Part shown: positions 17,251 through 26,970 of the stretch, piece by piece
Numbering within the stretch: the first letter of the stretch is position 1
Layout of the letters: every line of letters begins with the position of its first letter
NCBI GenBank assembly: GCA_016928765.1
Contig: JAFGKC010000058.1
Span: 1 to 33,823, forward strand
DNA length: 33,823 nt
Direction of reading: 5' to 3'
From: Syntrophaceae bacterium
GTDB lineage: Bacteria; Desulfobacterota; Syntrophia; Syntrophales; Smithellaceae
Notes under the pieces: generated by a model
What the model saw: the letters and a program-made list of their open reading frames with translations, nothing else
What the model was told of the DNA's origin: nothing
Database searches by the model: none
Position numbers and translations under genes: made by a program

Positions 17251-17712
17251 CTATTTTTCGTCAGGTGCGTCAACTTTTATGGCAAATTGCGTTCCGCGCA
17301 CGCCGCAAACAGCGGTGGGTGTTTCAAAGCGCACCGCTTTATTGTTCATTTTGGCGATTAAACCCGTCAGGTAAACGACGGTACCTTTTTTAATTTTTGC
17401 CACAAATGATAATTTATCCCCAACAGGGTCGAAGGAAAACTCGCTTAAATCGACACGCGATTTGGGGCCCAGCGACAAGACACTGTTGTCCTGAAGAATG
17501 ACGCCGAGAGAACCGTTGTCTCCCGTGATCAGATTATCACTGGCAAAAAGTTTATCGTTGGCTTTGGCGGGAATCATCACCTGCGCCCGGCTGATAAAAG
17601 CCTGGCCGGAAACATTTTTGATAAAACCGATATCTTTTCTTTCCGCCGCCATCGCCGAAAATGTGCCGGCAAGAAGAAAAAGACAACAAAAAATAAGTGT
17701 TATTTTTTTCAT
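17251..17712 (-). CDS. FecR-domain periplasmic protein
   Basis: Signal peptide; VSGQAFISRAQVMIPAKANDKLFASDNLITGDNGSLGVILQDNSVLSLGPKSRVDLSEFSF...GLIAKMNNKAVRFETPTAVCGVRGTQFAI. Confidence 0.9.
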   Translation of the reverse strand: MKKITLIFCCLFLLAGTFSAMAAERKDIGFIKNVSGQAFISRAQVMIPAKANDKLFASDNLITGDNGSLGVILQDNSVLSLGPKSRVDLSEFSFDPVGDKLSFVAKIKKGTVVYLTGLIAKMNNKAVRFETPTAVCGVRGTQFAIKVDAPDEK

Positions 17713-17844
17713 AGGGCCTCTTTGAAGTTTTGATGGTTATCGAGCTTTTTTCAATAAAATCTACATGATTACTTTACGTAAACAGGGTTTAGATGTCAAG
17801 GCAATTAAGGGTTTAGCCGGCATTTTTAAATAATATGAAATTTC

Positions 17845-17872
17845 TTGACATATAAATAAAATACGATAATAT
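17845..17872 (+). promoter_or_regulatory. Candidate promoter TTGACA-N16-TAATAT of the TetR/efflux cluster
   Basis: TTGACA at 17845-17850, TAATAT at 17867-17872, upstream of the tetR-type gene at 17933. Confidence 0.5.
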
Positions 17873-17904
17873 GAACGCATATTCAAAATCTGAACGGTGG
17901 TTCA
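17872..17904. promoter_or_regulatory. Candidate TetR-type operator (two 14-bp palindromes)
   Basis: TGAAcgcataTTCA (17872-17885) and TGAACggtgGTTCA (17891-17904), adjacent to the candidate -10. Confidence 0.5.
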
Positions 17905-17932
17905 TAAATCGTAGGGAAAGGCTCAAGTTTAA

Positions 17933-18550
17933 ATGCGGGCGGAAAGAAAAGAGCGCGAATTTAATTTCAGGCGGGCGGCTATTTTAGAGCAGGCGGAAAA
18001 GATATTCTCCGCCAAAGGATATTATAACGTGACCATGGCGGAGATTGCCGAAGCCTCCGGTTTTGCCATTGGTTCTCTATATCAGTTCTTTGAAAGCAAA
18101 GAGGATCTTTACTCCAGTATGATATTGGAAAAATTCGATCTGATGAGTGCCGCGATCCGCCAGGAAGTGAATACCGCGAAAGATGTTACCGGGAAAATCG
18201 AAGCTTTAATTGCCGCGCAGCTGCAGTTTGTCGAAAAAAACGCGGACTTCTGCCGGATATTTTTGCGTGGGCAAAGCGACGCTTTATCGGAAACAATGAC
18301 CGCGCTAAACCAAAAGATAATCGATGGTTATTTTGATAACGTAATATTTATTGAAAATATTTTAAAAGCGGGAATAAAGAGCGGAGTTTTGCGGAAAGTG
18401 CCGACGCGTGACGCGGCATCGGCATTATTTCACTTAACCAGGTCGGTTACCATCGAGTGGTTATTGAAACCCACAAAAGAGTCAATTGTATCCAAGAAAG
18501 ATTTTATTTTAGATATATTTTTTAACGGGGTGAAAAATTATGATCAATAA
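17933..18550 (+). CDS. TetR/AcrR family transcriptional regulator
   Basis: N-terminal HTH: ILEQAEKIFSAKGYYNVTMAEIAEASGFAIGSLYQFFESKEDLYSSM. Confidence 0.95.
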   Translation: MRAERKEREFNFRRAAILEQAEKIFSAKGYYNVTMAEIAEASGFAIGSLYQFFESKEDLYSSMILEKFDLMSAAIRQEVNTAKDVTGKIEALIAAQLQFVEKNADFCRIFLRGQSDALSETMTALNQKIIDGYFDNVIFIENILKAGIKSGVLRKVPTRDAASALFHLTRSVTIEWLLKPTKESIVSKKDFILDIFFNGVKNYDQ

Positions 18551-19859
18551 AAAATATTTGGTTGCTTTTTTTACGCTGATATTTTTCATCGTTTCGTCTA
18601 GTGTCGCTATCGCTCAGACTCCTCTCACTTTGGAAGAAAGCGTCGACATCGCTCTTAAAAACAGTTTTGTGCTCAATATAGCCAAAGAAGGAACAAAAAG
18701 CGCGACGGCGCAGAAAAGAGAAGCGCTGACCGGTTTTCTCCCCAAGCTTAGCACTTCCTATAGCTATAGGCGGTTAAACGAAGAACCCTATGTTCAGCTT
18801 CCGTTTCCACCCGGTGAGATGACCACGGGAACGAGAAATAATTATAACTGGAATATAGAAGCAAGGCAGCCAATTTTTGCCGGCGGCGGAATTATTGCTA
18901 ACTATATGGCAAATAAAATCGGCGAAGATGTCGCGTCAATAGAAGAGAAAGCCCGTTATCAGGATGTGGTGCAGGAAGTGAAAATCGCTTACTTTGACGT
19001 GCTGCGGGCGCAAAGGGTTCTTGAAGCGGCGGATCAGTCCGTTAAAATGCTGGAGGCGCATCGCAATGTCGCTGATAACTATTTTCAAGTCGGCTTTATC
19101 GCTAAAAATGATTTATTGCATGCCGAAGTAGAACTGGCCAACGGCAGGCAAACTTTAATCAGAGCGCAAAACGCTGTGGATATGGCAAAATCCAAGTTTA
19201 ATACATTGTTGAAGCGCAGAATATTTGAACCCGTAGAAATTGTTGATATATTGAATTACCAGCCGCTGGAACAATCCCTGGAAGAATGTTTGGCAATTGC
19301 CAAGGAGAATAGACCGGAGCTGAAAGTAGCCGCTCTAAAAGCGGAACAGGCCTCAAAAGCGGTATGGATGGCCAGAAGCGAATTATTTCCGTCTTTGAGC
19401 CTGGTCGGCAATTACGCGCGATTTGGTGATGAGGCTTCTGTTTCCGGCAGCCGTTATCAGGACGCGGAAAGCTGGTACGTAATGGCGGTAGCCAGCTGGA
19501 ATTTCTGGGAATGGGGCAGAACAAAATTCCGTGTCGATGCCAGCAAAGCAAGAGAAAATCAGGCCATTGAATCCTCAAAAGAGATTAATGACCAAATTAC
19601 ACTGGAAATAAAAAACGCCTATCTGCTTTTGCGCGAAGCTGAAAACCAGATTGTGGTTTCCGAAAAAGTTATCGAACAGGCCGAGGAAAATTTTCGTATT
19701 TCCGAAGAAAGATACAAGGAAAGAGTATCCACCTCAACAGAAGTTCTTGACGCTCAGACACTTTTGACCAGAGCGAAATCGCAGTATGCCAACGCGCTTG
19801 GTGACTACAACATCAATTACGCCAAACTGCAAAGAGCGATGGGGATTATCGCGCCTTGA
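18540..19859 (+). CDS. TolC family outer membrane efflux protein
   Basis: LTLEESVDIALKNSFVLNIAKEG...; repeated OEP domain halves; ...SEERYKERVSTSTEVLDAQTLLTRAKSQYANALGDYNINYAKLQRAMG. Confidence 0.93.
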   Translation: MINKKYLVAFFTLIFFIVSSSVAIAQTPLTLEESVDIALKNSFVLNIAKEGTKSATAQKREALTGFLPKLSTSYSYRRLNEEPYVQLPFPPGEMTTGTRNNYNWNIEARQPIFAGGGIIANYMANKIGEDVASIEEKARYQDVVQEVKIAYFDVLRAQRVLEAADQSVKMLEAHRNVADNYFQVGFIAKNDLLHAEVELANGRQTLIRAQNAVDMAKSKFNTLLKRRIFEPVEIVDILNYQPLEQSLEECLAIAKENRPELKVAALKAEQASKAVWMARSELFPSLSLVGNYARFGDEASVSGSRYQDAESWYVMAVASWNFWEWGRTKFRVDASKARENQAIESSKEINDQITLEIKNAYLLLREAENQIVVSEKVIEQAEENFRISEERYKERVSTSTEVLDAQTLLTRAKSQYANALGDYNINYAKLQRAMGIIAP

Positions 19860-19958
19860 TTTTTTTATGTGGTATATTTAAGAGGATTAATTATAGAAGG
19901 AAAATAAATATAGTTATTCAAAAAAAGGAATTATTCATTAAAATAAATGGGGTGAGAA

Positions 19959-21110
19959 ATGGGTAAAAAAAATAGAGACATATTGATGATTGCAACATCC
20001 GTTTTTATTGCGGGTCTAATATTTTATGGTTGTTCGGATAAAAAAGCCGGACCGGGTATGCTTCCCGAAGTTGCTGTCTTAACGGTGCAACCGAAACAAG
20101 TAGAAATGACCACGGAATTGCCTGGTCGAACATCCGCTTATCTTATTGCCGAGGTAAGGCCGCAGGTCGGAGGCATTATTCAAAAACGCATGTTCAGGGA
20201 AGGGTCCAACGTCCGAGCCGGTCAGGCCCTGTTCCAGATAGATCCCGCTCTTTATCAGGCAACACTGGCCAGAGCGGATGCTAATCTTACGTCTCTTCAG
20301 CTAAGGGCGGAACGTTTAAAAGAACTGGTCGCGGAAAAGGCGGTTAGTCAGCAGGAATACGATGACGCGACAGCGGCATTTAAGCAGATTCAGGCGGAGG
20401 TACAGACAGCGCAAATCAATTTAAGATATACGACAATTAGCGCGCCTATTTCAGGACGCATTGGGAAATCCAGCGTTACCGTGGGAGCCCTGGTAACGGC
20501 TCATCAGCCCACCGCTTTGGCTACTATTCAGCAGATGGACCCAATGTATGTTGATGTTACCCAGTCTACTTCCGATATTGCGCGTTTAAGGCGTCAATTT
20601 AAAGAAGGTCAGCTACAACAAAAAAACAAGAAACAACAAAAGGCTAGTCTTATTTTGGATGACGGCACCGAATATCCTCAGAAAGGTATTCTTCAATTTC
20701 GTGATATAACCGTTGACCCAACAACAGGTTCGGTTATTTTACGCATTGTTTTCCCAAATCCCAACGGAGTTTTGCTGCCAGGTATGTTTGTTCGTGCCGT
20801 TTTGCAGGAAGGCATTAACGATAAAGCGATTTTGGTTCCCCAGCAGGCGGTATCGCGTGACCCTAAAGGTAATCCTTATGCATTAATTGTGGACAAAGAA
20901 AACAAAGTTCAGCAACGCCCTCTTATACTTGATCGCGCTCTTGGGGATGCCTGGTTGGTGACAGCGGGTCTTGTGCCCGGCGATAGGGTAATTGTGGAGG
21001 GGATGTTAAGGGTAAGACCAGGTATTCCTGTGAACGTCGTTCCCTTTGAGAAAACCAAACAAAAAGATGAGAAAGCGAATGACCCAAAACCGCCTGTAAA
21101 AACCAAATAA
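19959..21110 (+). CDS. RND efflux periplasmic adaptor (AcrA/MexA-like lipoprotein)
   Basis: Lipobox FYGC; ELPGRTSAYLIAEVRPQVGGIIQKRMFREGSNVRAGQALFQIDPALYQA; YTTISAPISGRIGKSSVTVGALV. Confidence 0.96.
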   Translation: MGKKNRDILMIATSVFIAGLIFYGCSDKKAGPGMLPEVAVLTVQPKQVEMTTELPGRTSAYLIAEVRPQVGGIIQKRMFREGSNVRAGQALFQIDPALYQATLARADANLTSLQLRAERLKELVAEKAVSQQEYDDATAAFKQIQAEVQTAQINLRYTTISAPISGRIGKSSVTVGALVTAHQPTALATIQQMDPMYVDVTQSTSDIARLRRQFKEGQLQQKNKKQQKASLILDDGTEYPQKGILQFRDITVDPTTGSVILRIVFPNPNGVLLPGMFVRAVLQEGINDKAILVPQQAVSRDPKGNPYALIVDKENKVQQRPLILDRALGDAWLVTAGLVPGDRVIVEGMLRVRPGIPVNVVPFEKTKQKDEKANDPKPPVKTK

Positions 21111-21122
21111 CGGGAGACTGTA

Positions 21123-24100
21123 ATGTTATCTAAATTTTTTCTTAATCGTCCGGTGTTTGCTTGGGTCATCGCCATTATCATCATGTCGGTTGGTATGCTG
21201 GCTATTTATAATCTTCCTATTTCTCAATATCCTCAAATGGCTCCGCCTACTATTGCTATTTCTGCATCCTACCCGGGAGCTTCGTCCGATACCGTGGAAA
21301 ACAGCGTTACTCAGGTAATCGAGCAGAATATGACCGGCTTGGATAATCTGCTGTATATGTCTGCTTCCAGCGATTCGGCGGGTTATTCACGCCTTGAATT
21401 AACTTTCGCTCCGGGGACGGACCCAGACATTGCCTGGTCCAAAGTACAAAACAAGGTTCAGGCCGCGATGCCGGCCCTGCCCGATGTTGTGCAGGATCAA
21501 GGAGTTGATGTCCGCAAATCCACGCGTAATTATCTGATGATTGTCGGCCTGATTTCACAAGACGGCAGTATGGACGGCACTGATTTAAGAGATTACGCCA
21601 AATCTAATCTGGAAAAAATTCTGGCGCGAGTTCCTGGAGTAGGTGAGGTGCAATCGTTTGGTGGCGGATATGCCATGCGCGTTTGGCTCAATCCCGAAAA
21701 ATTAATAAATTATAACCTTACTGTTGAAGATGTATTGGCGTCGCTCAGAGCGTATAACGTCGAGGTTTCTGCGGGACAATTCGGCGGCGCGCCTGCCGTC
21801 GTAGGCCAGCGTTTAAACGCGCCAATTGTTGTTCAAAACATGCTTTCGACTCCCGAACAATTTGCGGCCATTCCCTTACGCACAAGGATAGATGGTTCCA
21901 TCGTGCGTGTTGGTGATGTAAGCCGCATTGAATTGGGTACTGAAGTTTATGATATTTTGGTAGCCGCTAACGGTAAGGCTTCGGCAGGTATCGCTATTCG
22001 TCAGGCCCCCGGCGCTAACGCTTTGGATACGGCTGACGCGGTGAAAAATAAAATGGAAGAGATGAGCCGGTTTTTCCCCGCGGGAATAAAAGTTATTTAT
22101 CCTAATGATTCCACGGTATTTATTAAAGTGGCTATTGCTGAAGTTGTTAAAACCCTGGTCATAGCGATTTTTCTGGTTTTCATGGTTATGTGGCTTTTTC
22201 TTGGCAGTTTACGAGCTACTTTAATACCAACTATCGCGGTGCCAGTAGTTATCCTTGGTACCTTCGCTGCTTTATGGCTTTTTGGATTTAGCATTAATAT
22301 GCTGACCATGTTCGCGATGGTTTTGGCTATTGGTCTTTTAGTTGATGACGCGATAGTAGTAGTCGAAAATGTGGAGAGAATAATGCGGGACGAGGGTCTT
22401 TCTCCAAAAGAAGCCACGGCTAAATCTATGGAACAAATTACCAGCGCGCTTATCGGCATCGGCCTGGTTCTTTCCGCTGTTTTTGGACCGATGGCTTTTT
22501 TCCCCGGTTCCACGGGAGTTATCTATCGCCAGTTTTCTATTACTGTTATTTCGGCGATGCTTCTTTCAGTGGTTGTAGCGCTGATTCTGACGCCAGTACT
22601 TTGCGCCGCTTTGCTAAAACCGATTAAACCGGGGCATGATCCTTCGGAAAACACAGTTTCTTTTCTGCGTCCCTTTTTTATCTGGTTTAATAACACGTTT
22701 TTTAAATTTCGTGAGTGGTACGTGGGATTAGTTAAAAACTCTTTTTCCTATAAGACGCTCTATTTGCTTGTTTTTTTGGTTGTTATTGGATTCATGGGTT
22801 ATTTGTTTATGCGTATGCCCACGGCATATCTGCCTGATGAAGATCAGGGTATATTATTTGCTCAGGTGATGATGCCGACTGGTTCTACGTTGGAACAAAC
22901 CGGGGAAGTCGTCAGGCAAATAGAAACATATTTTAATGAAAGAGAAAAGGAAGCGGTTGAAACAGTGATGGCAATTCAAGGCATGGGCTTTTCCGGCCGG
23001 TCACAAAATAACGGTATGTTATTTATCAGGCTGAAAGATTGGCATTTGCGTGACCGGGCTGATCTAAAAGCGAAAGCTATAGCGCAAAGAGCTATGGGCG
23101 CTTTTTCCGGTATCCGCAACGCCATGGTGTTTGTCTTTCAGCCTCCCCCAGTTGTTGAATTAGGTATGTCCATTGGTTTTGATTTTCAGCTTCTGGATAG
23201 AGGAAATCTTGGCCAGCGAGCGTTGATGGCCGGGCAGTACCAGTTACTGGGTATTGTGGCCCAGGACCCACTTGTAACCAAAGTTCGCCCCAACAGTCTT
23301 CCCGATGTGGCCGAATACCGTATTGATGTGGATTGGGAAAAAGCAGGGGCTTTAGGCGTTCCGATCACTTCGATTCACAGGACCATATCGACATCATTTG
23401 GCAGTTCTTATGTTAATGATTTCACGCATGGCGGACGTGTTAAAAAAGTTTTTCTTCAGGCGGACGCTCCTTTCCGTATGTTGCCCAAAGATCTGGAAAA
23501 AATTTATGTTCGCAACACTCAGGGGAAAATGGTGCCTTTTTCTTCATTTGCCACTGGCCGGTGGGTATCAGGACCTCAGAAAAGAGATCGTTTTAACGGA
23601 TTTCCATCTATTAATATCTGGGGTGAACCAGCGCCGGGTAAAAGCTCAGGTGAAGCTATGAAAGCTATGGAAGAAGCGTTGAAAAAACTTCCCAGCGGCT
23701 TTGGTTTTGACTGGAGCGGGCTTTCATATCAGGAACGTATGGCCAGTACTCAGGCGCCTCTGCTTTACGCGTTCTCCATTTTTGTTATCTTTCTGTGTCT
23801 GGCCGCTCTCTATGAAAGTTGGACTGTTCCTATTTCAATTTTGATTGTTATTCCTTTAGGAGTTTTAGGGGGAATTATCGCGTCCAGCGCGAGGGGATTA
23901 AATAATGATGTTTATTTTCAGATAGGCCTTCTCACCACTCTAGGCCTCGGTACCAAAAACGCGATTCTGATCATCCAGTTCGCCAAAAGCGGACTGGAAA
24001 AAGGAATGGGAATCATCGAAGCGACGATTGAAGGAGCCAGGTTAAGATTTCGGCCGATTATCATGACATCGCTCGCATTTGGTTTTGGTGTTCTGCCGCT

Positions 24101-24365
24101 GGCGCTTTCGACAGGCGCGAGTGCTGGAGCCCAAAACGCTATCGGAACAAGCGTGCTGGGAGGAATGATTACCGCCACTATCTTTATTGTTGTTTTCGCG
24201 CCCCTGTTTTATGTTTTGATTGAAAAACTTTTTGGCAGACAGCAAAAGCAAGAAAAACCCAAAACAAAAAACGCGAAACCTTTCTTTTCGACGTTAAGCG
24301 AAAGCCTCGCGCGTAAGTTGGAACAATGGAGATTGGACAGAAAGAAAAAAGTTTCTCAAAGGTAA
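21123..24365 (+). CDS. RND multidrug efflux permease, HAE1/AcrB-MexB type
   Basis: FFLNRPVFAWVIAIIIMSVGMLAIYNLPISQYPQMAPPTIAISASYPGASSDTVENSVTQVIEQNMTGLDNLLYMSASS; VDDAIVVVENVERIM; FFPGSTGVIYRQFSITV. Confidence 0.98.
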   Translation: MLSKFFLNRPVFAWVIAIIIMSVGMLAIYNLPISQYPQMAPPTIAISASYPGASSDTVENSVTQVIEQNMTGLDNLLYMSASSDSAGYSRLELTFAPGTDPDIAWSKVQNKVQAAMPALPDVVQDQGVDVRKSTRNYLMIVGLISQDGSMDGTDLRDYAKSNLEKILARVPGVGEVQSFGGGYAMRVWLNPEKLINYNLTVEDVLASLRAYNVEVSAGQFGGAPAVVGQRLNAPIVVQNMLSTPEQFAAIPLRTRIDGSIVRVGDVSRIELGTEVYDILVAANGKASAGIAIRQAPGANALDTADAVKNKMEEMSRFFPAGIKVIYPNDSTVFIKVAIAEVVKTLVIAIFLVFMVMWLFLGSLRATLIPTIAVPVVILGTFAALWLFGFSINMLTMFAMVLAIGLLVDDAIVVVENVERIMRDEGLSPKEATAKSMEQITSALIGIGLVLSAVFGPMAFFPGSTGVIYRQFSITVISAMLLSVVVALILTPVLCAALLKPIKPGHDPSENTVSFLRPFFIWFNNTFFKFREWYVGLVKNSFSYKTLYLLVFLVVIGFMGYLFMRMPTAYLPDEDQGILFAQVMMPTGSTLEQTGEVVRQIETYFNEREKEAVETVMAIQGMGFSGRSQNNGMLFIRLKDWHLRDRADLKAKAIAQRAMGAFSGIRNAMVFVFQPPPVVELGMSIGFDFQLLDRGNLGQRALMAGQYQLLGIVAQDPLVTKVRPNSLPDVAEYRIDVDWEKAGALGVPITSIHRTISTSFGSSYVNDFTHGGRVKKVFLQADAPFRMLPKDLEKIYVRNTQGKMVPFSSFATGRWVSGPQKRDRFNGFPSINIWGEPAPGKSSGEAMKAMEEALKKLPSGFGFDWSGLSYQERMASTQAPLLYAFSIFVIFLCLAALYESWTVPISILIVIPLGVLGGIIASSARGLNNDVYFQIGLLTTLGLGTKNAILIIQFAKSGLEKGMGIIEATIEGARLRFRPIIMTSLAFGFGVLPLALSTGASAGAQNAIGTSVLGGMITATIFIVVFAPLFYVLIEKLFGRQQKQEKPKTKNAKPFFSTLSESLARKLEQWRLDRKKKVSQR

Positions 24366-24371
24366 AATGAT

Positions 24372-25784
24372 ATGAACAGAAAAATAAATCTTTTATTGAT
24401 TGTTTTTACGCTTTTTCTTGGTGGATGCACGCTCGCGCCCAAATACACACGTCCGGAAGCGCCAGTTCCTGCTGAATGGCCTGCCGGCAAAGCCTACAAG
24501 GAAAAAACAGCTGACGCGTCAGCGCCGGCAGCCGCAGAGCTGCCGTGGCGGGATTTTATAACGGATAAAAAGTTGCAGGAGGTCATTGAGATCGCGCTGA
24601 AAAACAACCGTGATTTGCGTGTGGCCGCCCTGAACGTGGAACAGGCGAGGGCGCTTTACGGTATTGGAGAAGTTTCGATTTTACCTTCGGTCAACGCGAT
24701 CGGCAATTGGTATAAAGAACGAGTTCCGGCGGATCTTTCTGCTACGGGAAGCAGGCATACAACTGAAAAGTATAGTGTTAATCTTGGTATTACTTCCTGG
24801 GAAATAGATTTTTTCGGCCGTATCCGCAGCCTGAAAGACAAAGCACTGGAAGAATATCTGGCCTCGGACCAAGCCCGTCGCGGTACGCAAATTATGCTTA
24901 TATCCACTGTAGCGCAAACATATCTTACCCTGGCCGCGGACAAAGAAGCCCTTCAATTGGTTTCCTCCACTCTAGATGCACAGGATGCCGCGTATAATCT
25001 GATTCGGAAACGTTACAATGTCGGCATGGCATCAGAGTTGGATCTTCGCCGGGCGCAAAGCCAGGTGGACATAGCCAGAGGCGATGTTGCCCGTTACACG
25101 CAATTGGTCGCGCAGGATGAAAACGCTTTAAATCTGCTGGTCGGTTCTCCCATTCAGGAGGAATTGTTACCTGAACATTTGGCAGATATTAGCGCTCTCA
25201 AAGATATTTCGCCCGGCCTAACCTCGGACCCGTTATTATTGCGTCCAGATGTATTGGCGGCGGAACACAGGCTCAAAGCGGCTAATGCTAATATAGGCGC
25301 CGCCCGCGCGGCTTTTTTCCCCCGAATCTCTTTGACCACTACAATTGGAACCGCAAGCGCTGATCTTTCCGGTCTTTTTAAATCCGGATCAGGTGTATGG
25401 AGTTTCGCGCCGCAGATTGTGATGCCGATTTTTGACGCCCGTACCTGGTTTGCCTATGATGTCTCCAAAATCGACAAAGAAATATCCATTGCCCAGTATG
25501 AAAAATCAATTCAGGCAGCTTTTCGTGAGGTAGCGGACGCGCTGGCTGCAAAGGGAACAATTGGCGAGAGAGTCGCGGCGCAGCAATCATTAGTTGATGC
25601 CTTTACGGAAACATATCGTCTTTCACAATTGCGTTATAATCAAGGTATCGACAGTTATCTTTCAGTTCTGGACGCGCAGCGGTCTTTATATGGCGCTCAG
25701 CAGGGTTTGATTATGCTGCGCTTGGCTGAGATTAACAACATTGTCACGCTTTACAAAACGCTAGGCGGCGGCAAAGAAAATTAA
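24372..25784 (+). CDS. Efflux transporter outer membrane lipoprotein, OprM/NodT-like
   Basis: Lipobox FLGGC; TLAPKYTRPEAPVPAEWP...LPWRDFITDKKLQEVIEIALKNNRDLRVAALNVEQARALYGI. Confidence 0.96.
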   Translation: MNRKINLLLIVFTLFLGGCTLAPKYTRPEAPVPAEWPAGKAYKEKTADASAPAAAELPWRDFITDKKLQEVIEIALKNNRDLRVAALNVEQARALYGIGEVSILPSVNAIGNWYKERVPADLSATGSRHTTEKYSVNLGITSWEIDFFGRIRSLKDKALEEYLASDQARRGTQIMLISTVAQTYLTLAADKEALQLVSSTLDAQDAAYNLIRKRYNVGMASELDLRRAQSQVDIARGDVARYTQLVAQDENALNLLVGSPIQEELLPEHLADISALKDISPGLTSDPLLLRPDVLAAEHRLKAANANIGAARAAFFPRISLTTTIGTASADLSGLFKSGSGVWSFAPQIVMPIFDARTWFAYDVSKIDKEISIAQYEKSIQAAFREVADALAAKGTIGERVAAQQSLVDAFTETYRLSQLRYNQGIDSYLSVLDAQRSLYGAQQGLIMLRLAEINNIVTLYKTLGGGKEN

Positions 25785-25816
25785 AATTCCAGAAAAAAAG
25801 GATTTTTTTGATAAAG

Positions 25817-26866
25817 ATGAGATACTTTCTATTGTTCATGTTCATTTTTTTAAATTTTTTTTCCCTTCAGCCAGTTTTTGCCGCTGATGAAAAAGCAAGA
25901 AACGCGGATACCTTAACTGTTTATTTAGAAAACGATCTTTTTGGCTTTAAAAATAAAGATCGTTACTATACTCACGGAACAAAAATATCATGGGTTTCCC
26001 GCGACCTGACAAATTATCGCGATGCTTTACCCGCGCCACGATGGATCCACAGGATGATTGAACGATTGCCTTATCTTAACGATCCCGAAAACCTGCGCAC
26101 GGTTTCTATATCGCTTGGCCAGAATATTTATACCCCTCAAGATAAAGAACGGGAAGATTTAATCAGGGATGATCGTCCCTATGCCGGATTTACTTACCTG
26201 GGACTCGGCCTTCACAGTCGAAACAAGCGGTATATGGATACCTTTGAATTAAATTTGGGAATTGTCGGACGCCATTCGTATGCGGAAGATTGTCAAAAAG
26301 TGATTCATGAATGGATTGGTTCGGTAGATCCTAACGGCTGGAAAAACCAGCTTCATGACGAACCTATCCTAAATTTTTATTTAGAACGTAAATGGAAAAT
26401 ACTGCAAAATAGAAACAAAGAAGGGTTTGGGTTCGATCTCATCCCTCATATTGGCGCGGGTATCGGCAACTCTTATACGGGTGCTAACTTGGGCGGACAA
26501 TTGCGCTTTGGCTGGAATATCCCCAATGATTTCGGTACGTATCTTATCCGTCCAGGTTCCGACAGCAGTGCTCCTCTTGATGATAATGATCCACGGTTTT
26601 TTATTCCCTTTCACCGTTTTGGCATTCATTGCTTTTTGGGTGCTGATGGAAAAGCAATCGCGCGTAATATTCTTTTGGACGGAAACACGTTTCGCGATAG
26701 TCATAGCGTGGACAAAAAGCCTTTTGTTGCTGATTTTATCGGAGGGATAGGAATAATTGTTCATCAGGTAAAAATAACCTATTCTTATGTATATCGTACA
26801 AAAGAGTTCGATGAACAGAAAGAAGAACATATTTTTGGAGCTGCCTCTGTATCATTTACTTTTTGA
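25817..26866 (+). CDS. LpxR-like lipid A 3'-O-deacylase (DUF2219 family)
   Basis: Signal peptide; DTLTVYLENDLFGFKNKDRYYTHGTKISWVS; DDRPYAGFTYLGLGL; LNLGIVGRHSYAEDCQKVIHEWIGSVDPNGWKNQLHDEPILNF, including the His expected at the active site. ATG at 25817 preferred to the TTG at 25808. Confidence 0.88.
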   Translation: MRYFLLFMFIFLNFFSLQPVFAADEKARNADTLTVYLENDLFGFKNKDRYYTHGTKISWVSRDLTNYRDALPAPRWIHRMIERLPYLNDPENLRTVSISLGQNIYTPQDKEREDLIRDDRPYAGFTYLGLGLHSRNKRYMDTFELNLGIVGRHSYAEDCQKVIHEWIGSVDPNGWKNQLHDEPILNFYLERKWKILQNRNKEGFGFDLIPHIGAGIGNSYTGANLGGQLRFGWNIPNDFGTYLIRPGSDSSAPLDDNDPRFFIPFHRFGIHCFLGADGKAIARNILLDGNTFRDSHSVDKKPFVADFIGGIGIIVHQVKITYSYVYRTKEFDEQKEEHIFGAASVSFTF

Positions 26867-26970
26867 TAGAGGTGATATACCAAAAAAATATTTGGTTGTG
26901 ATTATGGCCGTAATTTGAAACCAGAATAAATTATAGAAAAACAATTTATTATTGTTTTGGAGGCAACAAA

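Noticed and set aside
22097-22513. 138-aa minus-strand ORF within the RND pump gene
   Set aside because: Antisense to the conserved transmembrane/proton relay region of the HAE1 permease.
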